DNA of 64,000 nucleotides from Pectinophora gossypiella (GCF_024362695.1 NC_065414.1:5721501-5785500), one strand, 5' to 3'. Positions 41,964 through 53,517 are shown, numbered from the stretch's first letter. The notes: a model not told the origin generated them from the letters alone. Translations and numbers: made by a program.

Positions 41964-42404
41964 TATTCCATCGTTTAAAAAATCGCGATCTTTCGGCTTC
42001 TTACAACACGCGCGGGATGGGAAAAGCAGAAAATTTAATTAATTCAAATTAATCCTACTCTCAAAGCCGCATCTCAGAAGGCTGTACAAAAACTGGTAGC
42101 GTGCCCGCCAACCTTATTTGGTTTGCCAATACTCCAACAAACTCACAACAAGTCAGAAGTAAGGCTTAGTGAGGTACAATTGCTATAGCTTCAGTATTAA
42201 TTCATTTATAATATCCATAATGTCTTGTTTACGTACCGGGTGAGCGCCCGCGCACCGTGAGTGTACATATCCACGAAATAGAGGTAAGTACTTAAAAAGC
42301 TGTTTAGGACAAAACTTATTTTTATTTATTTTTTAAATAAAATGATTAAATGTTCATGAATAATGTAGGGTTCGAATAACAGATTTCTACTCCTCAAAAA
42401 AAAA
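41964..42404. other. no recognisable feature
   Basis: Only ACCGGGTGAGCGCCCGCGC near 42236 recalls retroposon P; nothing else. Confidence 0.4.
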
Positions 42405-42690
42405 ATACTTCTATCGTGTGGATTGTGACGTGAATTACCAACCGGATCAACCCTGGCGTCAGGGTTACTGTTGAGCCGCCAAATTCCCCTGACATGACTC
42501 ATGTAACGACTACGTACTTACATCAGTAACTAGTAACCGGGACCACGTCCCTCCTTAACGTCCCTTCCGAAGCACGGATCGTTTTGCTTTCGGACAATCA
42601 GATGATTTCAGCCTGTAATGTCCTAACCAAACTAGGGATCACAAAGTGATTTTTGTGATATACGCTCAACCACTGGACCACGGAGGCCGT
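42405..42690 (-). mobile_element. SINE-B, near full length
   Basis: 3' end CTTCTATCGTGTGGATTGTG at left, core TTCCGAAGCACGGATCG at 42567-42583, head end TGGACCACGGAGGCCG at right (42673-42688). The head lost the B-box part, since the sequence jumps from TTTTGTGATATA to CGCTCAACCACTGG. Confidence 0.82.
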
Positions 42691-43399
42691 TAAATAAAGC
42701 CACTAAAAATAGTTATATTTTTTCTTATAAAACCTGTTACAGCCCTACTTACGCGTTAATAGTAGACGTTGCTCATTCCAACTCAAACTTGGTGGAGTCA
42801 AAAGAAATGATTCCACTGTAGGAGTAATCTCCTCGCTCCAGCAGAGGATCTGCATTGCAAATATGTCCGATTTTATTAAGAAACTGCAGCCGAGACTGAA
42901 TTTAATCCGCCATAACGCCATTCACTTTATGCGCGGCATTACCTCGGTTTAAACTCGAAAAATAACAAGCCTAGCTACTTTGCAATTCTATTCTTTACAG
43001 AAGGTACATACATTTACTAGAATGTTAACTCTATCTCCATTATAGGTACATAATATGAAACATTAAATAGTTTAAATACTTTCCACTGCTGGGCACAGGC
43101 GTCACCTCAATGGATTCGGCATAATACTATAGGTACATACTCAAAATTATACGTAAATAAATTTTCTGTTTTTTTTTTATAGCATGTACCCGTGCTTAGG
43201 GAAACTCACACAGAATATTTAAAATGAATTATTTTAAATTAATTGCTCCGATGTGGCCATTTTTTGACCTGAAGGGATCCGTTCGCCATATAAAACCGAA
43301 CAGGTAGGTATATTAGCATCGCCAACATTTAGTTCAAAATTAGTGCCGTCTATCTTTGGATCAGTGAGGTGCATAATTTAAGGGTGTAACGGTGAGATC
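42691..43399. other. SINE-A scrap at 43081-43113, otherwise nothing
   Basis: CCACTGCTGGGCACAGGCGT is a short SINE-A remnant. The rest is not recognised. Confidence 0.45.
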
Positions 43400-43580
43400 C
43401 GACCGTACTTAAGGTGTTAAGCCATCGTGTGATAGCCCCATTAATAACTTACGATACTTAAGCAGACTTTACTTATTCAAGAGTCCTCGGTTTATGGCGA
43501 TACGCACCTTAACACTTGATACCTAACTTACATAATTTATGGCTAAGCCGTTTGCTCCGCACTTAACACCTTAATTGCTT
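43400..43580. repeat. small inverted repeat, possible MITE
   Basis: CTTAAGGTGTTAAG (43409-43422) is mirrored by CTTAACACCTTAA (43562-43574), and CACCTTAACACTT occurs again inside at 43506. The arms are too short to prove transposition. Confidence 0.4.
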
Positions 43581-43868
43581 TGGTGAAATTTTATTTGGAC
43601 AATAGTTGTGTACTTACTTGTTGATGTAAGACTGACCCATTGCACAATAACTCTGTTTTTGCTTGTGTTTCTTTTCGAATTTATTGATTGAGGGGTAAGT
43701 ACCTTGATATTTTGGTACAGTATGAAATAAAAATAAATAAAAAATAAGATACATAAAATTAAATAAACTTAGTTTTATTTCAATGTTATATTTGTTTATT
43801 TATTTATTTTTATTTTAATGACACCAGAATATATATTCCGTTGATGTAGTCGGAGAAAGTGATAAGAT
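43581..43868. other. low-complexity, no gene
   Basis: A/T-rich with TTTATTTATTTATTT repeats near 43793-43815. Confidence 0.5.
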
Positions 43869-43883
43869 AACCTTCTTAGTATT

Positions 43884-43988
43884 TTTTTTTTCTTATACCC
43901 CTGCCGCGCAAGATAGGCAGGGACTTTCGTTAGCAACATACGCATCTTATCAACATAATATATAGTATATTATTTCTATTCTGCCTGG
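43884..43988 (-). mobile_element. short poly(A) retroposon, unknown parent
   Basis: 105 bp flanked by a 15-bp duplication AACCTTCTTAGTATT (43869-43883, 43989-44003). The left T-run is its poly(A) tail, so it is on the minus strand. Upstream of the tail it reads CTTGCGCGGCAGGGGTATAA. It is either a severely truncated retroelement or a retrocopy of an RNA; the parent is not recognised. Confidence 0.8.
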
Positions 43989-44003
43989 AACCTTCTTAGT
44001 ATT

Positions 44004-44573
44004 AGTGATGAGCCAGAGAGCCAAATGAGCCATTGTAAGCGCCAATTAATTCGTATGAGTACGGTATACAAGTCAAATTATATTTTGTCCTTATTGTACA
44101 AAACCCCTTAGCATGGGCGAATCCAGGGGTGAGGAGGTGATGTGGGGTCATGATCCCCCCACGGGCGACAGGTTGGGTCATGGGTCGCCACTGCAATTTT
44201 ATCTGATTCTCTACGGAGATAGGTTGTCTGCGACCTGGTGATCTGCTCCTGAACCTTAGGTATTCAAGCGGTGAAGAAAAACAAAGACAATCCACGTCTA
44301 AACAATAAACTTCGGCAATTTTACGCCGCAGTCGGCGAATGAGTTAGCATCTGTATATTTCAAAGGGAATGTAAAACTAGTGCTGGCCTCGGCTGTAGAA
44401 GTATGTTAGTTGTCAAACGGCAGAAAATTGAGTAAACCGATTTTGTACGCAGTGGCGCAGTTTTAGTTATGTACGTCGTAAAGTGTCGTTCTCCAAGAGA
44501 AAAGCGCATGTTGTACTTGTATTATTTTAGAAGCCTCTATACACCAGATTACCCCAGTACCCAAATGTAGTCA
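44004..44573. other. no recognisable feature
   Basis: A 97-codon minus frame at 44002-44295 shows no domain; not supported. Confidence 0.45.
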
Positions 44574-44770
44574 ATACAGGGTGTTAGTAACGAATACTGA
44601 GGGGGATAATTCAGCTCACGATTCTGAGTTAATATCAAGTGTAGTTTTCCGTCGGAAAATTCATGAAGTTTTTAGTGTTTTTTTGACGGAAAATTCCACT
44701 TGATATCGACTCCGAATCATGGTCTGATTCATCCCTCAAAGTTTTCGTTACAATGTCACTAACACTGTAT
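44574..44770. mobile_element. DP-MITE copy 4, single unit
   Basis: ATACAGGGTGTTAGTAACG to ACAATGTCACTAACACTGTAT, one foldback of about 197 bp without spacer or second unit. Confidence 0.85.
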
Positions 44771-44839
44771 AATGGTAGTCATGTAATAATTTAATAATGT
44801 AGTGAAATGGATCTTTACTTTAGTCTTAGCGTTTTTTTT

Positions 44840-44965
44840 TACCTTTGATGGGTTTGCTCTTGGCCCCAGTCTTGCCCGAAGGCATTGACAAGGCCTAAGA
44901 TGGAGGTCGCTCGCCCAGAAGGTGTCTGTTCACTCTGGCCTTGAAAGTACCCGGGAATTACTTAT
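44840..44965 (-). pseudogene. LINE C-terminal relic (FKARVNRHLL)
   Basis: The minus strand reads TFKARVNRHLLGERPPS, a stop, then ALSMPSGKTGAKSKPIK. The F-K-(A/S)-R-V-N-R-H-(F/L)-L-G segment is the last part of a LINE reverse transcriptase. The same end, less damaged, is at 46836-47002. Confidence 0.65.
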
Positions 44966-44984
44966 AACATAACGTAAGCTCACA

Positions 44985-45080
44985 ACTATATCCTAATTGG
45001 GGTTGTCCTCTGACTACCTCTGTATAGCCATTGCAAGATAAACAAAGTACCCACACCTCACCGAGCTTTCTGTAACAATT
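44985..45080 (-). repeat. repeat S fragment
   Basis: GCCATTGCAAGATAAACAAA and CCACACCTCACCGAGCTTTC; partial copy. Confidence 0.55.
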
Positions 45081-45998
45081 ACAATACAATACAATTACTT
45101 AAGTACAAAATAAGTTCCACAAAGTATTCAAATACAAACATCTACCACTCCCCTCTATAACCATACAACAATGAATGAGAAACAATAACCATGGCAAACA
45201 TTTGCTCATATCTCCCACAAAAAACTAATCCGACTCGTGTAACCCGCAAAAACTGTAATGGCAGCCTCAAACGTGTGGATAAGGTCGCCTGAATCCCCGC
45301 AAATCCTTAAGTTTTTCCCCGGCACATTTATTTTTTGGTGCCGAGAACTCGTGACCAATATGAATGTGATACAATTTGTCAGGTTTACATGGATATTTGT
45401 TCGAGCGCAGGTGTGCGGCGGGCCGTTGAAATAATAATGACTGATTCGACTTGAGAAGTCTGAGCGGCCGACGGGTAGGACTCTTACTGATGGTAACTTT
45501 ACAATTCAGTGGTGCATTACATGCGATATTATTAAAAAATAAGTATTTTTTTTTATTTATTTATAAACAAAATCACATACATATACACTTTAATACTATC
45601 GCCAAACTACAACCGTATGTAAGCATGTAACGTTACGCCGATATACACGCATAGATCTTTCACAGTATAATATACCCAGTCACATCACATAATGAACACG
45701 AAACGTTTAACGATATTAGGAACTAAATGCATGATTATTTCATAATGTGGCCAAATGTTGACAATCATATCGTAAAATTAGTAACATTTATCCACCGGTA
45801 CTTGTCGATTATATTTAAAACTTGATACAATTTTCCACATGGATTAGGTAAATAATTTTGAACGTAAGAAATTAATCGACTAATTGCATTTTTATTACAC
45901 CACATAGCATGGACACCGCCTACATGAATGATATAGCCAAGCGTAGATTGAAATATCATTAAACGTTGACGTTTCAACGATATGGTCAACTTAAGTTT
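45081..45998. other. no recognisable feature
   Basis: The 74-codon minus frame 45765-45989 has protein-like composition but no family I can name; no support for expression. Confidence 0.4.
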
Positions 45999-46062
45999 GC
46001 TATTTCATGAAATATGACCATTATATGAAATGGTCGAGCACATCATGAAATGATCATTTCTA
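45999..46062. repeat. run of three short palindromes
   Basis: TATTTCATGAAATA (46001-46014) and GAAATGATCATTTC (46047-46060) are perfect 14-bp palindromes. Between them GACCATT ... AATGGTC (46016-46035) pair around ATATGA. It may be the terminal or subterminal part of an unrecognised MITE. Confidence 0.75.
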
Positions 46063-46714
46063 AGATCTGGCCACGACACTTATAACGATTACACCTCTGC
46101 CTACCCCTTTGGGAATACACGACTGTAAATGACAATAAAGTTGTCGCAGCCACAAACGCTTACAACATCTTCCATTCAAAAAGCTCCGAATAGCTGTTTC
46201 CGCAAAGTTTGCAAACACATACAGTCGACACTGTATATACTTAAGTTATTTGTTTGCAAACATTTCGACAGTAAGAGGCCGCCGGCAGTTGCTATACTTA
46301 TGCAGTTGCAGTCATGACTAACAGTACTTACTGAAAACAGTGCATTGCGACCACTGCCGCTAATGCGCTGTCAAGTTCCTGTCAGATTCCGCAGCGGTTG
46401 AATACAGTGCAATGTAGTCAGTAAACAGTATTATACCAGATCCTATTATACCAGGCGAGGTGAAATTATCTTTTATTTTCTAGTGGCAAAGTCTAATTCC
46501 ATTACGTTCTATATTTGAGAGGTATGACTCAGGTACTAACTACCGAAAAATTAGTTTGGTTTTTGGAATAAACATTTTTTTTTTTTGAACAATTTTATTT
46601 AAATAATAACATTTTTTATTCTTAAACCGATAAAGTTCTTAAAACTAAGGTAATTTTACTGTATTTACAGTAAGTAATTGGATGGTATCAGATATTCGTC
46701 ATCGAGGTCAAAAT
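46063..46714. other. no recognisable feature
   Basis: A LINE-tail scrap (CTGCCTACCCCTTTGGGAAT, 46098-46117) is present; nothing else supported. Confidence 0.4.
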
Positions 46715-46806
46715 TATATATAATTATAAATAGAGTCAAAGAATTGGCCCTTGATACACAGCAGTGGGGAATGCTACACTGACAAAAGCGTGGCTCTTAA
46801 ATTGAT
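46715..46806 (+). pseudogene. LINE C-terminal fragment (DRQEW tail)
   Basis: VKELALDTQQWGMLH, stop, QKRGS, stop: a decayed version of the tail at 25856. The conserved tryptophan is kept here. Confidence 0.65.
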
Positions 46807-46835
46807 TATAATTTAGGATCTATTTATTTTTCGCG

Positions 46836-47002
46836 ATAGACAGATGAAGATAGATGGGCTGCCGGCGTCGGTGTTTCCTGACTCTTATAACTTGGGGTCC
46901 TTTAAATCACGGGTGAATAGGCATTTTCTGGGTAAGCTCGTTCCAACGTCGATCTCTTCTTCTTGTGGAAGAACGAAGTCAAGAGCAAACCCATCTTAAT
47001 TA
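46836..47002 (+). pseudogene. LINE C-terminus (LPASVFPDSYN)
   Basis: Frame GLPASVFPDSYNLGSFKSRV, NRHFLGKLVPTSISSSC, GRTKSRANPS and TAA. The L-P-x-S-V-F-P-x-S-Y-x-L-x-S-F-K-x-x-V-N-R series is a standard C-terminus of insect LINE reverse transcriptases. It lies 30 bp after a different LINE's tail, so the two insertions are adjacent. Confidence 0.75.
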
Positions 47003-47169
47003 AAAAAAAAATAGACAAAAAGGTAATAAAAATAAATGAACAGATGAAAAACATAGAGGAACATACATTGAACATTCGCTTTCTCGCGCTCGCTTGCTAT
47101 CTTTTATTATTAAGCCGGATACAAACATTTAGCGAACAAGTGCCCCGCACGCTGCTGTCACATCTCTCT

Positions 47170-47490
47170 AGTGTTATATCGTTTTTTACAGAGTCCGCTT
47201 ACCTAACCTGAAGATTTGACAGGTCCGGTTTTTACAGAAGCGACTGTCTGTCTGACCTTCCAACCCGCGAAGAGAAAACCAGCCTACAGGTTAGGTCACG
47301 TACCTTCGAATGCATTTCTCGGGAATGTAGGTTTCCTCGCGATGTTTTCCTTCACCGCTGAGCACGTGATGATCATTTATGATCCAAACATGAATTCGAA
47401 AACAAATTCGACAAGCATTAGTGTTCGATTCGAACCAGCGACCTCAAAGTGAGAGGCAAGCGTTCTACCAACGGGGCTCTCCCCGCACTC
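47170..47490 (-). mobile_element. SINE-D, nearly full length
   Basis: The minus strand has the head CCCCGTTGGTAGAACGCTTG (47480-47461), then GCCTCTCACTTTGAGGTCGC and B box TGGTTCGAATC. The body and end are AGCGACTGTCTGTC inverted at 47230-47252 and GAGTCCGCTTACC at left. The A-box TGGTAGAACG is tRNA-like. Confidence 0.85.
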
Positions 47491-47838
47491 TCCCATCACT
47501 GATAATAATGCTTAGCATATGGCTCGCCACGAATACGATAGTACATTATGACATTGCGAGGCATGCGGCGCATGGCGTGCGGAGCATATGCCTCGCAATG
47601 TTTGTAGTGTTTAGGTCAGCATTTAGCAAGGTTTTTCACCACACTGAACACACCTAAATTTATATTATTATGGCCAGATACTATCAAAGTGTATGCAAAA
47701 TTCACTCTGTGTCACGATTTCACTACAGATAATACGGTAAATTTAATGAGAATTCGCAGGTTGAGTTAAATTGTATTTATACGTAGATTTACGTACTGTC
47801 ATGTCGCGGAAATATATTATTATGAAACATGCGTAAGT
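47491..47838. other. hairpin at 47552-47600, otherwise nothing
   Basis: CATTGCGAGGCAT (47552-47564) and ATGCCTCGCAATG (47588-47600) form a perfect 13-bp stem with a 23-nt loop. No gene recognised. Confidence 0.6.
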
Positions 47839-48332
47839 ATACAGGGTGTTGGTGACATCGCAACGAATACTAAGGGGAATGTATCAGACCATCATTCTGA
47901 GTTAATATCGAGTGGAATATTTCGTAGCAAAATTCATATTATTATTTTAAGTTTTTTTTTATTATTTTCAATTGTATACTTTTCCGATCGCAAATTCCAA
48001 TTGATATTAACTCAGAATAATGAGCTGATCTTCAATCTCAATATTTATTACGATGTCACTTACACCCCCTACAAGTACGTACAGGTAGCCATACAAGTAC
48101 GTATGATTGTTAGTGACACTGTTACGAATGCTGAGGGGGGTGATTCAGATCATGATTCTGAGTTGATATCAAGTGAAATTTTCTTTCCGAAAATATATGA
48201 AAAGTTTAGTTTTTAAAAATTATTTTCAGTTCCATACTTTTGCGACGGATAATTCTAAATGGTATCAACTGAGAATCATGGCCTGAATCATCCATCATAG
48301 TTTTCGTTACGATGTCACTAACATCCTGTATA
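47839..48332. mobile_element. DP-MITE copy 5, two units
   Basis: ATACAGGGTGTTGGTGACAT to GATGTCACTAACATCCTGTA with the spacer CCCTACAAGTACGTACAGGT (48066-48085) between units. Confidence 0.88.
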
Positions 48333-49644
48333 AATCGTTTTCAAAAAAAATCTTGTACAATTTGGACATCATATACTATTTATAGAGAAATCATAGAATT
48401 TAATAAAAAAGGTGTAAATTTTTATGACAACTCGACTCGTAACCAAAATAAAATTAATAAATCTCTCGCCACCATTCCCCTAATACCCACTTAAATTGAA
48501 ATCGAAGGGATCGCATTAAGCGGTGCAGTGATATTGGAGTGTGCGAGTCATCTGGAAGTCAGCTACATTCGCCTCTGGATTCCAACGTGCTTCACATATC
48601 AAGAATTTAATAAAATCCGATTCTAGGATCTCAGCTGGCACGCTTTCATTCTCATTTCGTTTTAAATCGTATTGCTTGGATAGCTAATAAGCTGTGATAT
48701 TCTAGGAATTAGCGGGAGAGGGAATATTCACTATTTAGTCACGTGTACTAGTATTGTACATGGCAAAGTAGTTCTGTTTGTTTAACCTTTTTTAAATAGC
48801 ACTTAGCACTAAGGAAATGACTTAAGATTAATTAACGCGATATAACGGAAGTCAACACACGAATTCGCGGACAGACTGCTAATATTACAAAGAAATTCTG
48901 TCTGTAATTTTGACACGCCAAAACCGTTGGATTTGAAAAAAAGACTGGGTACATAATATAGTTTTAACCCCAAAAAAGAACTTCGAGAACTTTTCAGAGA
49001 CAAACTTAGTGTAGGTACTGTATTGGAGACTAGAGCCCTATCACTTAGAAGGGTTATCTGCTCTGGTCAGCGGACGGTAAAAACTGGTAATTATTTGTTT
49101 TAAGAAAATAAGAGGAAACGGCGTTGTCAGTTACTGTTGTTCCGCCGAGATCGTCGCATTGTTCTCGTAGCGGCGCGCAGCCCATTGCTGTAACCTTATA
49201 AAAGGGCGCAGGCGCGATGCAGTCCAGGTGTCCAGAAGTCCAGGTGGGTTTAAATGCCACAACCAGGTACTTACAACAATAACTGAATTCCACCCAGATA
49301 AAGTCACGGGTAGTAAACTAGTTTTTGTAATAAGATTGCTGTAATACGTGCCAGACGACGAAAATGCTGGCTTATGAATTACAAATTCAGTACTAATTTA
49401 AATAGCAATCTAACTTTGTTACTTAGGTACTTGGAGACAGTCGTCTTTTCTAAATAGGTAGTATGGACACAACCTATTATAAGTAGGTATAAAACAGAGA
49501 AATCAATCGCATCTGGATAAAACTATCTTCTATTTTAGACAATAAGATAATAATTTCAGAAATATGTAAGTATTTTCTCATTAAGCTGCTCTGGGAGCAA
49601 ATTAAACACGTTCAGGTGCCTGTCTTCTCGAGCATGTCGTAAAA
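48333..49644. other. no recognisable feature
   Basis: 1.3 kb; short frames on both strands without recognisable domains. No repeats matched. Confidence 0.5.
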
Positions 49645-49840
49645 TCCGACAGAGGGATTGTGTCCTCTAACATGATAGACTAATGTTATGGGCGATAGGC
49701 TGATCCCTTATCACCATGACGTCCATCATATCCAGCTTACGACATCGTATCAACAATGGCTGCAAGTTGTATTTGATTACTTGTGGCTCTGCCCAACCCA
49801 TTAGGGATTACGGGCGTGAGTTTATGTATGTATGTATGTG
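49645..49840 (+). mobile_element. retroposon T, second full copy
   Basis: CCGACAGAGGGATTGTGTCC to TACGGGCGTGAGTTTATG and (TATG)n. No clear duplication. Confidence 0.8.
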
Positions 49841-50021
49841 TATGTTTTCTCCAAGCCTTCATTTTCATAACTTAATAATGCTTGTTAATGCTGTTGGATA
49901 TCTAAATAAATAAATAATACTTTATAAAGAAATTCGTAGCACGCTACGTTCTTCTTCGCTACAATTTTTCAATTTTCATTTAGTAGTTTTGAACATAATA
50001 ATATTATAATAACAAATACCT
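49841..50021. other. no recognisable feature
   Basis: No supported feature. Confidence 0.35.
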
Positions 50022-50120
50022 CAGCAGTGGGCCCGCGTGGTGGTTTAAGGCCCGATCTCCCTATCCATCCATAGGGAAGGCCCGTGCCCCAGCAGTGGGG
50101 ACGTTAATGGGCTGGTGATG
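50022..50120 (+). mobile_element. SINE-C 3' tail fragment
   Basis: CAGTGGGCCCGCGTGGTGGT, GAAGGCCCGTGCCCCAGCAG and GGGCTGGTGATGTG; tail only, 5'-truncated. Confidence 0.8.
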
Positions 50121-50354
50121 TGTGATGTGAACAAATACCTAGTACTAAATTTACATAAGATAATAACCACATTGTAATTATAAATATCCTTACACCAATC
50201 TATATTTTTTAAAACCTTCTCCACCAAAAAAGCTAAACTATATACAACACCATCTTTCCACTAAGCTCGTGTTCGCCTGAAACAATTAGAAGGCGAAATA
50301 AAATAGCTCGTCTTTTGTTTTGCACGTAGAAGCAGTTTCGTTAAAATGCATTAC

Positions 50355-50475
50355 AGAACATTAGCGATAAGGCCGCCTCTCCGCTCTCTCCTAGGTTTCT
50401 ACACTTCTATCTCTTGTTTTGTTGTTTATGTCTTACCACAGACTGTAGAGGTACATAGACTACACATCCATAGTA
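50355..50475 (+). mobile_element. LINE 3' UTR fragment (GATAAGGCCGCC)
   Basis: ACATTAGCGATAAGGCCGCC (50360) and CTTGTTTTGTTGTTTATG resemble the 3' UTR of the LINE at 6905 and of 60345. Confidence 0.5.
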
Positions 50476-50594
50476 TCAATGTTGAATAATAAAGCAACAG
50501 TACTAACTAATATCAATCTAAAGGAAGCTTGTTCCCATAAGTGGGACGTGTAGGTATATCAAGTTTGTTGATACTTGCTTTACATGTCAGTCGA

Positions 50595-51020
50595 TTACAT
50601 AAGATCACTAAATCTTTTAAGGGGCAATGTATACAATACAATAAGATTTTACAATAAGATTCCTATTTACATTCAGAATTTGCCTTTCAACTGTTTTAAG
50701 ACAGTAGTTAAACAGAAACTTTGCAAAAAAGGTTATTATAATATTGTAATATAAAAAGATTAGTGATTACTTAGAAGATATGAATGCCTGGGATTAACTG
50801 TCTGAGAACTGATAATAAGCAGCTAAATTACTCAATTGTATAACAATATTTTATGTTTATTTTTTTAAAGGCTATGCAGGTTGTGAGAAGTTGCAGTAGT
50901 CTTAGGCGGATGAGACGTTAGTTATGTAAAAATTGACGATTCAAAGTGTAACTATCTTACCTATTGAATAAAAATATTTTTGAATTTTGAATTGAATTTG
51001 GATTTTGATTTTGATGATCT
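50595..51020 (+). mobile_element. jockey-like LINE C-terminus and 3' UTR
   Basis: Damaged frames give LHKITKSFKGQCI, YNKIPIYIQNLPFNCFKTVV, KQKLCKKGYYN and, after a frameshift, KISDYLEDMNAWD with TAA at about 50794. The UTR has GGTTGTGAGAAGTTGCAGTA (50879) and ends in GAATTTT/GATTTT repeats. The same protein end is at 24098 and the same UTR is inverted at 5744. Confidence 0.8.
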
Positions 51021-51104
51021 TATTACTGGACAGGTAGAAGCTTTCTTGTAAAAATGGCCAGCATCATTATAAGAAAATGGTGTTTAACAATTAATCATCA
51101 TCAT

Positions 51105-51315
51105 CTCCTTAGCGTTATCCCGTTTACACAGGGTCCCTTTACGTAACCTGAAGATTTGACACGTGTGGTGTTTTACAGAAGGGACTGCCTGTCTGATCTT
51201 CCAAACCGCGAAGGTAAAACCAGCCCAATACTGGTTAGGTCACTGGTTAGGGCTTCCTCACAATGTTTTCCTTTACCGTTGAGCACATGATAATCATTTA
51301 TCATCCAAACATGAA
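51105..51315 (-). mobile_element. SINE-D, head missing
   Basis: CGTTTACACAGGGTCCCTTT to ATGATAATCATTTATCATCC; lacks the tRNA-like head. Confidence 0.75.
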
Positions 51316-51771
51316 TTTGAATAACAAATAATATTATAAAATCATATGCTTAAGAATTGGTGCGAGGATAAAATAAAATTCAAATTCAAAATATATATTT
51401 CGGAAACTAGTCCACATTATGTTAGTAACAGAAAGCTTAACCTAATATTAGTAACACATTCGAAAGACGACAACAAAATAATACGTTACATGGGACAGGC
51501 CCGAGTCACCGATACCGCGGCTAGCTATGTGACTGCGTGCAGTCGAACCCAGCGGTCAAGCAACGGTGACTCATACTGGTCCACCAATGCGCTCATTATG
51601 GTGTTGAAAAACATCATCTTTCCATTCTGCTTTCTTGGTTCTGACGGTCTAGAAGACTTTTTGCGCAACAAATAACTGAAAAATAAAATGTTTTTACGGA
51701 ATTAGGAATAAAGTTGTGAGCGTATGTTATATGTTTCACGGACTCACTTCAATATTCTACTTCACTCGTAT
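51316..51771. other. no recognisable feature
   Basis: A 109-codon plus frame (51346-51675) has no recognisable domain or context; not accepted as a gene. Confidence 0.45.
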
Positions 51772-52270
51772 ATACAGGATGTTAGTGACATCGTAACGAA
51801 AACTTTGAGGGTTGATTCAGACCATGATTCTCAGTTGATATCAAGTGGAATTTTCCGTCGCAAAAGTATAGAATGGAAAATAATTTAAAAAAAAGCAATA
51901 ATTTCATGAATTTTTGCGACAGGAAATTCCACTTGATATCCACTCAGAATTATGGTCTGAATCATCTCCTTCAGTATTCGTTACAGTGTTACTAACACCC
52001 ATACCTACTTGTATGGCTACCGTACGTACTTGTACGGGGTGTATGTGACATCGTAACAAATACTGAGAGGGATGATTTAGCTGATTATTCTGAGTTAATA
52101 TCAAGTGGAATTTTCCATCGCAAAAGTATAGGATTGAAAATAATTTTAAAAAAATCTAAAAAGAAACATGAATTTTGCGACGGAAAATTCCACTTGATAT
52201 TATCTCAGAATCATGGTCTGAATGACCATGCCCCTGAGTATTCGTTACGATGTCACTAACACCCTGTATA
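51772..52270. mobile_element. DP-MITE copy 6, two units
   Basis: ATACAGGATGTTAGTGACAT to GATGTCACTAACACCCTGTA. Spacer CACCCATACCTACTTGTATG and GCTACCGTACGTACTTGTAC (51996-52036). Confidence 0.9.
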
Positions 52271-52513
52271 TTAGCAGCATAGTCGTTCGCTACAGTTTAC
52301 TAATGTCATTGGGGAATTGAAACAGCCAAAGAGCATAGAATCTGAGCGAACGTGAGTAGGTACATTCATTTGGGTGAAGTCTAGTTATATATTAGTCTAT
52401 GTATGTAGTCCGTACCTTTGTCTACTTTTAAACCTAGATTGATTCTGTTACTTTACCGGACTTTGTGTTTTATTGGAAAGATTTTTACGTGTCGTCCTAG
52501 CTCTTAAGAAGTT
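52271..52513. other. spacer between two DP-MITE copies
   Basis: No feature recognised. Confidence 0.4.
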
Positions 52514-53010
52514 ATATACAGAGTGTTAGTGACATCGTAACGAAAACTTTGAGGGGTGATTGAGGCCATGATTCTGAGATGATATCAAGTGGAATTTACC
52601 GTCGCAAAAGTAGGGAATTGAAAATAATTAAAAAAACACAAAAAAATTCAGGAATATTCAGACTGAAAATTCCATTTGATATCAACTCAGAATCATGGTC
52701 TGAACCATCCTCCTCAGTATTCGTTACGGTGTCACTAACACCCATACCTACTTGTATGGCTACCGTATGTACTTGTGTGGGGTGTAAGTGACATGGTAAC
52801 GAATACTGAGGGGGATGATTCAGCTGATTATTCTGAGTTAATATCAAGTGGAATTTTCCATCGCAAAAGTATAGAATTGAAAATAATTTAAAAAAAACTA
52901 AAAAAAGTCATGAATTTTGCGACGAAAAATTCCACTTGATATTAACTCAGAATCATGGTCTGAATCATCCCCCTGAGTATTCGTTACGATGTTACTAACA
53001 CCCTGTATAA
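52514..53010. mobile_element. DP-MITE copy 7, two units, same orientation as copy 6
   Basis: ATACAGAGTGTTAGTGACAT to GATGTTACTAACACCCTGTA, with the same spacer block as copy 6. The two lie 243 bp apart head to tail. Confidence 0.9.
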
Positions 53011-53084
53011 GTATTTAAGTAAGTTTTTACGTTTTTGGTGTTTTATCTTGACTAGGCCGATTGTCTCAATGTTAGGCAGAGGCT

Positions 53085-53430
53085 TTCGTTTGCGTTTTTC
53101 TTGGTAGTTGGTAGAACGCTTGCTTCTCACTTTCAGGTCGCAGGTTATAACCCAGCACAGACTTAAACCAATGATTGACGAATTTGTTTTTGAATTCATG
53201 TTTGGACCATAAATAATTATCACGTGCTCAGTGCTAAGGAAAACATCGTGAGGAAACTCACATTCCCGAGAAATGCATTTTCAGAGGTTTGTGACCTAAC
53301 CTGTATTGAGTTGGTTTTCCCTTCGCGGGTTGGAAGGTCAGACAGGCAGTCGCTTCTGTAAAAAACCGGACCTGTAAAATCTTCGGGTTAGGTAAACGGA
53401 CCCTGTGAAAAACTGGATAATGCTATGGGG
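53085..53430 (+). mobile_element. SINE-D, full length, plus strand
   Basis: Head TGGTAGAACGCTTGCTTCTC (53110), degenerate B box CAGGTTATAACCC (53143). Body TCACGTGCTCAGTGCTAAGG, AGACAGGCAGTCGCTTCTGT, end ACGGACCCTGTGAAAAACTG and GGATGATGG. Confidence 0.85.
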
Positions 53431-53517
53431 ATGATGGTAATGACTATATGTCCTTTATTATACTCCATGTGTAGTCTGAGATAAAAATAAAATGGATGAC
53501 GCTATGTACGTTGATAA

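Noticed and set aside
45765..45989. 74-codon minus frame of protein-like composition
   Set aside because: I could not assign it to a family and nothing around it supports expression.
51346..51675. 109-codon plus frame
   Set aside because: No domain, no context, low-complexity start; random frames of this length occur in 64 kb.
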